This document shows positions 59,439 to 64,000 of a DNA stretch of 64,000 nucleotides, in pieces. Each line of letters begins with the position of its first letter. Within the stretch, counting starts at the first letter, position 1. The stretch lies in assembly GCA_936911875.1 (NCBI GenBank), contig CAKZGB010000007.1:1-64000 (forward strand). Reading direction: 5' to 3'. Made by a program: the position numbers and the translations under genes. The notes under the pieces were generated by a model. That model did not search any database, had not been told where the DNA came from, and saw only the letters and a list, made by a program, of their open reading frames with translations. Source of the stretch: an uncultured Lysobacteraceae bacterium. Its GTDB lineage: Bacteria > Pseudomonadota > Gammaproteobacteria > Xanthomonadales > Xanthomonadaceae.

Positions 59439-60046
59439 GCGCACCAGACGATGCGCAACGTTCCTGGATGTATCCCGCAGTAGACGGACAGACACCGCTC
59501 GACCCGGATGAGGCCCAGGGATTGAAGCTGGCGTTCGTCGCCACACGGGCAGACCTCAACGGAGCAGAGGCCGCAAACATCATCGCCGGCATGCAGTGGG
59601 CCGAGGCACGGGTCCGCTCCGGCATTAATGTCGCTACAGATGTGTTTCTTCGCGAGCTGCATGCAAAGTTGTTTGGACAGGTGTGGGCTTGGGCCGGCAC
59701 TTACCGAACCACTGAACGGAACATAGGGATTGATCCTGCACAAATATCGATGGCAGTGCGGCAACTCTTCAACGAAGTAGAGGGCTGGCGGGAATTCGGG
59801 AGCTATCCGCTCGCCGAACAAGCCGTCCGACTACATCACCGAATAACGTTGATCCACCCGTTTCCCAATGGAAATGGGCGCACATCGCGTGCCATGGCTG
59901 ATTTGTACTTGCGCGCCAACAATGCGCCTGCTCTGACATGGGGCGCTTCCCTGCCACCTGCCGAAGCGCGCGCACGCTACCTATCTGCCATTCGCGCCGC
60001 AGATGGTCACGACTTCGTTCCTCTGCTCGAGTTCATCCGGATCTAG
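59435..60046 (+). CDS. Mobile mystery protein B (Fic-domain enzyme)
   Basis: A 203-residue Fic-domain protein. Active-site motif HPFPNGNGRTSR near residues 141-152 keeps the catalytic His and the GNGR anion pocket, with Asn at the position that is usually Asp or Glu. A KLFGQVWAWAGTYRTTERNIG segment and the C-terminal SAIRAADGHDFVPL fit family B. Fic enzymes attach AMP or other groups to target proteins and many act as toxins. Cotranscription with protein A suggests a toxin-antitoxin-like module. No inhibitory helix [S/T]xxxE[G/N] was found in this protein. Confidence 0.9.
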   Translation: MSAPDDAQRSWMYPAVDGQTPLDPDEAQGLKLAFVATRADLNGAEAANIIAGMQWAEARVRSGINVATDVFLRELHAKLFGQVWAWAGTYRTTERNIGIDPAQISMAVRQLFNEVEGWREFGSYPLAEQAVRLHHRITLIHPFPNGNGRTSRAMADLYLRANNAPALTWGASLPPAEARARYLSAIRAADGHDFVPLLEFIRI

Positions 60047-60198
60047 CGCAAACTCAGTTTGCACGGCGGTCGACATGTGCCTGATGCACCAATAGGTGCT
60101 TCCAGGTTTGCAGATTACAATCGGGCAAAACCAAATTTAATGATCGGGTGCTCTTGAGGCCTTCAAGTGCACAAGCAATGGCAGGAAAGTGATCGCCA

Positions 60199-60969
60199 AT
60201 GAAAATCGTCTCGTGGAACGTCAACTCGCTCAATGTCCGGCAGCCGCATCTTGAGGAATGGCTCAAACTGCGCCAGCCCGATGTCGTGTGCCTGCAGGAA
60301 ACCAAGCTCGAAGACCACAAGTTCCCTGACGACGCCCTGCTGCAACTCGGCTACCGCAGCGCCTTCGTGGGGCAAAAGACCTATAACGGCGTGGCGATTC
60401 TTGCGCGGCACAAAATTGACGAAGTGCTGACCGACGTCCCGGACTTTACCGACGAGCAACGCCGCGTGATTGCTGCGACCGTCAACGGCGTGCGCATCCT
60501 CAACCTGTACGTGGTCAACGGGCAGGACGTCGGCACCGACAAGTACGAGTACAAGCTGCGCTGGCTCGAGGCGGTGACGCGCTGGATCGGCGACGAACTG
60601 CAGCGCCACCCGCGCCTAGTGGTGAACGGCGACTTCAATATCGCGCCGGATGATCGCGATGTCCACGACCCCGCCGTCTGGAACGACGACCACATCCTGA
60701 CCTCGAAGGCCGAGCGTGCCGCCCTGCAATCCCTGCTCGATCTGGGTCTGCACGATGCGTTCCGCCTCAAACACGACGACGCCGGCGTGTTCAGCTGGTG
60801 GGACTACCGCGCCGCCGCCTACCGCCGCAACCTGGGGCTGCGGATCGATCTGAACTTGGTCAGTGATGCCCTACGCGATGCGGTCACCGGCGCCGGCATC
60901 GACCGCGAGCCGCGTGACTGGGAGCGCCCCTCCGACCACGCCCCCGCTTGGGTTGACCTCGCGCTGTAA
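60199..60969 (+). CDS. xthA: Exodeoxyribonuclease III
   Basis: AP endonuclease/3'-5' exonuclease of base-excision repair, 256 residues. Catalytic N7, E34 (QETK), GDFN (Asp and Asn), RIDLN (Asp) and SDHAP (Asp-His) are all present. The start ATG at 60199 is MKIVSWNVNSLNVR. Together with the family member at 6051 the window encodes two such enzymes with distinct sequences. It lies just outside the mobile mystery pair and upstream of the orphan BrnA. Confidence 0.93.
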   Translation: MKIVSWNVNSLNVRQPHLEEWLKLRQPDVVCLQETKLEDHKFPDDALLQLGYRSAFVGQKTYNGVAILARHKIDEVLTDVPDFTDEQRRVIAATVNGVRILNLYVVNGQDVGTDKYEYKLRWLEAVTRWIGDELQRHPRLVVNGDFNIAPDDRDVHDPAVWNDDHILTSKAERAALQSLLDLGLHDAFRLKHDDAGVFSWWDYRAAAYRRNLGLRIDLNLVSDALRDAVTGAGIDREPRDWERPSDHAPAWVDLAL

Positions 60970-61007
60970 GCGTACGGGCCACCTGTCCGCAGATTTGCGC
61001 TAAAGTG

Positions 61008-61023
61008 ACCTATTTCCGTAGGT
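61008..61023 (+). promoter_or_regulatory. Inverted repeat before the brnA-like gene
   Basis: ACCTA-TTTCCG-TAGGT at 61008-61023, ten bases before the ATG. A candidate site for autorepression by the BrnA-type antitoxin. Confidence 0.4.
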
Positions 61024-61032
61024 ACAAAAATC

Positions 61033-61311
61033 ATGCCGAAACGTCATGCTACGGCCAAGCCTTCGCCGAAATCTGATCTTAAGCGTGTCGATGCGCATCA
61101 GATCAGCGCGAGCGAATACGAGGAACTCCCGGAACTGACGGATGAAATGTTGGCGCGCGCCGTATTCAAAAAAGCGGGTCGCCCGATAGCTGCCAACCCG
61201 CGACTGCAGGTGACGATCCGTCTTCCGGCCGATGTGTTGGCCGCGTGGAAGGCAACCGGTCCCGGCTGGCAAACCCGCATGGCGGAACGGCTCAGCAAGC
61301 CGACAAAATAA
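61033..61311 (+). CDS. BrnA-family antitoxin, no adjacent BrnT
   Basis: A 92-residue protein with the C-terminal ribbon-helix-helix of BrnA antitoxins (LQVTIRLPADVLAAWKATGP, then GWQTRMAERL) and the N-terminal LTDEMLARAVF segment. In BrnT-BrnA modules the RelE-like toxin gene precedes the antitoxin; here the 60 bp upstream hold only an inverted repeat and the end of xthA. It may be an orphan or a relic that works on its own promoter or a distant toxin. Confidence 0.8.
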   Translation: MPKRHATAKPSPKSDLKRVDAHQISASEYEELPELTDEMLARAVFKKAGRPIAANPRLQVTIRLPADVLAAWKATGPGWQTRMAERLSKPTK

Positions 61312-61314
61312 GCC

Positions 61315-62160
61315 TTACCCGTGCGTCGTCGGGATACCGTGAGCGGCGAGCACGTGCTGCAGCTGACGCTGGCGCGCCTTTACCGCGGGCGACACGTCGT
61401 CGGGTAATGGGGCAAAGGTGACGATGCCTTCGGCAGCTTGTGCCGGGGGTTCGTTGTCACCGGACAGCTCGGCGGTACGCGGCGGATCGGTCAGCGCGCA
61501 GGCCTCGATCAGGGGCCACAGCGATTCCAGACCGGCGTGGCGGTATTGCAGCTGCATCATCGCGGCCAGATCCCAGGCGGTCAGATAGCGGGCGTGCTCG
61601 ATGGGGACCTCAAACGCTTCCTGCACAAACAAGGCGGTTTCGGCCGAGGCCATTCCGCGCTCCAGCAGGATTCGCTCGAACTCGGCGGCCAAAGGCTCGG
61701 CGATGGCGGGCTCGCCCTGCAGATTGATCGGCAGCAACAGCAAGGCGCTGACGCCGAACTGCGCATCGGGCTGCAGGATGCCGGGCATCTTGCCCTCGGC
61801 GGCACCGAACGCGATCACTCGACCCTGACCGGCCAGCGTCTCACCGGCGGGTGCGACGGCAGGCTTGCGCGGGGCACGGGCGGCGAGGTTCTCGAGCTCG
61901 GTGTGCAGACGCCAGGTGGGGCGCAGGACCTCGACGGGGTCATACAACGCACCGCAGGTCACCAGCTCCAATTCGGCAGCACGCGCATCGAACGTGGCCA
62001 GATCGGCCGCAACTTTAGCAGCCAAGGCACCGGCCAGATCCGGCGAGAGCATGGCGGCGAGTGGCGTGGTGCGCTCGGGATTCAGGGCGTCGGGACGGAC
62101 TTCGATCGCCAGACACAGCTGAAGTCGGCTAGGAAGTGCGCGTTGCGGTTGGCTCGACAT
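61315..62160 (-). CDS. Hypothetical protein
   Basis: A 281-residue protein without recognised domains, signal or membrane segment. It is Ala/Leu/Glu-rich and helical, with segments such as VTCGALYDPVEVLRPTWRLH, RVIAFGAAEGKMPG and ETALFVQEAFEVPIEHARYL. The frame is continuous and GC-rich like its neighbours. It lies 3 bp from the brnA-like stop codon (convergent) and is divergent from the thiolase gene. I cannot assign a function. Confidence 0.7.
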   Translation of the reverse strand: MSSQPQRALPSRLQLCLAIEVRPDALNPERTTPLAAMLSPDLAGALAAKVAADLATFDARAAELELVTCGALYDPVEVLRPTWRLHTELENLAARAPRKPAVAPAGETLAGQGRVIAFGAAEGKMPGILQPDAQFGVSALLLLPINLQGEPAIAEPLAAEFERILLERGMASAETALFVQEAFEVPIEHARYLTAWDLAAMMQLQYRHAGLESLWPLIEACALTDPPRTAELSGDNEPPAQAAEGIVTFAPLPDDVSPAVKARQRQLQHVLAAHGIPTTHG

Positions 62161-62241
62161 GGGATGCAGGGTTACACTGGATCGCTAATTATACTGCTAC
62201 GTATTGTCGGCCCTCGGGCCCATCTGTTCGGAGAATTCCTG

Positions 62242-63522
62242 ATGCGCACCATCCGTCCTGTCGCCGTGCTCGGTGGCGTCCGTATTCCCTTCGCACGGCA
62301 GAACACGGCCTATAACGACGTGGGCAACCTGGGCATGTCGGTGCGGACCCTTGGCGCGCTGGTCGAACAGTTCGGGCTGCAAGGCAAACAACTGGGCGAA
62401 GTGGCCATGGGCGCCGTGATCAAGCACTCCTCCGACTGGAATCTCGGTCGCGAGGCCGCGCTGTCGTCCGGTCTGTCGCCGCTGACTCCGGGCATCACGG
62501 TGCAACGTGCGTGCGGTACCTCGCTGGACACCATCAATCTCATCGCCACCAAGATCGCCACCGGCCAAATCGAAGTGGGGATCGGCGGCGGTTCGGACTC
62601 CACTTCCGACGTGCCAATCGTCTACGGTCAGGCGCTGCGTCGCCGTCTGCTGGCTGCCAATGCCGCCAAGACACCTAAAGACAAGCTGATGCAATTCAAG
62701 GGTTTCGGGCTCTCCGAGCTCAAGCCGGATTTCCCGGGTGTCGCCGAGCCGCGAACCGGCAAGTCGATGGGCCAACACTGCGAAGACATGGCCAAGCAAT
62801 GGAACATCAGCCGCGAGGCGCAAGATGCCTGGGCCCTGACCTCGCACCAGAAGCTGGCGGCCGCCTACGATCGCGGTTTCTTTGACGATCTCGTGGTCCC
62901 GTTCCGCGGTCTCGAGCGCGACAACAACCTGCGCCCCGACTCCTCGATTGAAAAGCTGTCCACCCTGAAGCCCGCGTTTGACCGCACCTCGGGCCGTGGC
63001 ACGCTGACCGCCGCCAACTCGACGCCCCTGACCGACGGTGCCGCCGCCTGCCTGCTCAGCACCGACGAATGGGCCGCCGCCAACGGTCACGAGGTCCTGT
63101 GCCACCTGGTCGACGTGCAAGTCGCCGCCGTCGATTTCGTCCATGGCGAAGGCCTTCTGATGGCCCCCACCATCGCCGTCCCGGAAATGCTCAAGCGCAA
63201 CGGCCTGACGCTGCAGGACTTCGACTTCTACGAAATCCACGAGGCCTTTGCCGCCCAAGTGCTGTGCACTCTCAAAGCCTGGGAAGACGCCGACTACTGC
63301 CGCGATCGCCTCGGCCTAGACGCCCCGCTGGGCGCCATCGACCGCTCGAAGATCAACCCCAACGGTTCGTCACTCGCCGCCGGTCACCCGTTCGCCGCCA
63401 CCGGTGCGCGCATCGTCGCCACGGCCGCCAAAGAGCTGGCGCAGCGCGGCTCGGGCCGTTGCCTGATCTCGATCTGCACCGCGGGCGGGATGGGGGTTGT
63501 TGCGATCTTGGAGCGTAAGTAG
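62242..63522 (+). CDS. Acetyl-CoA C-acyltransferase (FadI-like thiolase)
   Basis: Thiolase of 426 residues that cleaves 3-ketoacyl-CoA in fatty-acid degradation or condenses acetyl-CoA. Catalytic Cys in VQRACGTSLDTIN (about residue 93), GHPFAATGARI with His, and CTAGGMG near the end are all present. The N-terminus (TIRPVAVLGGVRIPFARQNT) resembles FadI rather than FadA. No hydratase/dehydrogenase partner gene lies beside it. The ATG at 62242 follows CGGAGA. The stop TAG is directly followed by an AAAATGGAAAATGGGAGTTG repeat. Confidence 0.92.
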   Translation: MRTIRPVAVLGGVRIPFARQNTAYNDVGNLGMSVRTLGALVEQFGLQGKQLGEVAMGAVIKHSSDWNLGREAALSSGLSPLTPGITVQRACGTSLDTINLIATKIATGQIEVGIGGGSDSTSDVPIVYGQALRRRLLAANAAKTPKDKLMQFKGFGLSELKPDFPGVAEPRTGKSMGQHCEDMAKQWNISREAQDAWALTSHQKLAAAYDRGFFDDLVVPFRGLERDNNLRPDSSIEKLSTLKPAFDRTSGRGTLTAANSTPLTDGAAACLLSTDEWAAANGHEVLCHLVDVQVAAVDFVHGEGLLMAPTIAVPEMLKRNGLTLQDFDFYEIHEAFAAQVLCTLKAWEDADYCRDRLGLDAPLGAIDRSKINPNGSSLAAGHPFAATGARIVATAAKELAQRGSGRCLISICTAGGMGVVAILERK

Positions 63523-63655
63523 AAAATGGAAAATGGGAGTTGGTAACTGGTAGCCGGCTTCCAACTACTCGTTCCTATTTTCTAGTTGCCCGCGACCGGA
63601 AAGTGGGAAATAGGAACTAGACATTGGTGGCCCGCCACCATTTACCATTTCCTAA
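63523..63655. repeat. Stop-anchored TTGG/ATGG repeat block between thiolase and HemY-like gene
   Basis: Begins at the base after the thiolase stop with AAAATGGAAAATGGGAGTTG, continues with several ATGG/TTGG and reverse-complement ACCATTT units, and ends in AATACCATTTG. The final unit supplies the TAG stop of the minus-strand HemY-like frame (63654-63652). Confidence 0.8.
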
Positions 63656-64000
63656 ATACCATTTGCCGGCCGCTGGCCGGCAGCCGCTTCAGCGGCTGCG
63701 GCCTTGGCGGCCTTGTCGGCTTCAGCCGCGGCCGCCGCTTCGGCCAGGGCCTTCTCATGCGCGGCGCGTTCGGCGGCCACTCGATCATTGACGATCTTGC
63801 GCTGGCGGTAAGCGTGTACGGGTGCAGTCAGGAGTGACCAGATCGTAGTCCATAGCAGCAGGATGCCCAGGCCGATCAGGAATGCGTCTACTACGGTGGA
63901 GCGGTAGTCGTAACCGCCCCACTGCACGAGCACGTTGCCGGCATTGTTCGGGAACATGTAGAACGATGCCAGCTTGACCAGCAGCAGAACCACGACGCCA
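63652..64000 (-). CDS. HemY N-terminal-like protein, runs off the window
   Basis: The visible ~115 residues (5' end outside the window) show a hydrophobic start (LLLVKLASFYMF), the segment GNVLVQWGGYDYRSTVVDAF typical of HemY N-terminal domains, and a second membrane segment (FLIGLGILLLWTTIWSLL). They end in a helical Ala-rich tail (AAAAEADKAAKAAAAEAAAG) and stop in a repeat at 63652. HemY is usually ~400 residues with TPR repeats, which are missing. The gene may be truncated by the repeat block or belong to a short relative. HemY is linked to late heme synthesis. Confidence 0.6.
   Translation of the reverse strand, partial: GVVVLLLVKLASFYMFPNNAGNVLVQWGGYDYRSTVVDAFLIGLGILLLWTTIWSLLTAPVHAYRQRKIVNDRVAAERAAHEKALAEAAAAAEADKAAKAAAAEAAAGQRPANGI

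Noticed and set aside
61438..62241. Long N-terminal extension of the thiolase frame
   Set aside because: The first ~268 codons overlap the opposite-strand gene at 61315-62160 and lack thiolase homology; the ATG at 62242 has a ribosome site and the family N-terminus.

Overview
The window is 64 kb of a GC-rich gammaproteobacterial chromosome, most consistent with the order Lysobacterales (Xanthomonadales). The evidence is gene content and order rather than a species match: rrn-tyrS-M23 peptidase-anmK; coaC-coaB-dut-algC next to radC and pyrE; argS followed by a SPOR protein; ftsE-ftsX-rpoH; rhlB/trxA/rho; ycgL with a giant ankyrin protein; and polA followed by an sRNA with the architecture of Xanthomonas sX13. 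Almost everything is ordinary housekeeping sequence at high coding density. A short accessory patch lies at about 58.0-61.3 kb.

Layout. 1-0.6 kb: 5' end of a 16S rRNA gene (minus) and its strong promoter. 0.7-7.6 kb: tyrS, a cell-wall/peptidoglycan-recycling group (M23 endopeptidase, anmK, ampG), an exonuclease III/Crc-type gene and pyrE. 7.6-11.6 kb: algC, dut, a split coaB/coaC and radC. 11.7-22.2 kb: argS, SPOR protein, FMN reductase, 3-hydroxyisobutyrate-dehydrogenase-like gene, polyamine genes speA and speE, a REP-associated transposase (RAYT), a VIT-type metal transporter and tag. 22.3-27.3 kb: rpoH with a perfect CIRCE operator, ung, ftsX, ftsE, rhlB. 27.4-39 kb: trxA, rho with a long disordered N-terminus, a KefB/C-type antiporter, an ankyrin-repeat protein, ycgL, an S9 peptidase and hemF. 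39-49.3 kb: sX13-like sRNA, polA, a DUF2782 lipoprotein, uvrD, a second S9 peptidase, an orphan antitoxin, a DUF218 protein and a glycosyltransferase. 49.4-53.2 kb: a three-gene cassette of a membrane protein, a P-loop GTPase-like protein and a coiled-coil tail-anchored protein, of unknown role. 53.3-58.0 kb: partial peptide ABC transporter, hemB, aroE and a gamma-carbonic anhydrase. 58-64 kb: hairpin cluster, mobile mystery A/Fic-domain B pair, second exonuclease III, orphan BrnA, a thiolase and a HemY-like fragment running off the end.

The most striking non-coding feature is a set of short-repeat families: GGGGACG palindromes linked to the RAYT, AAATCAA heptamers, AAAAGC-type hexamers, AAAAAATAAACCGG units and ATGGAAAATGGGAGTTGG units. 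They sit at gene 3' ends, and many begin at, or supply, the stop codon of the gene they follow. At least ten genes show this, including speE, the RAYT gene, rpoH, hemF, uvrD, a DUF2782 gene, an S9 peptidase, speA and the thiolase. Other points worth a second look are the CIRCE-rpoH arrangement, the sX13-like RNA, the GTPase cassette, the one-nucleotide split of coaBC and several antitoxin genes without an adjacent toxin.
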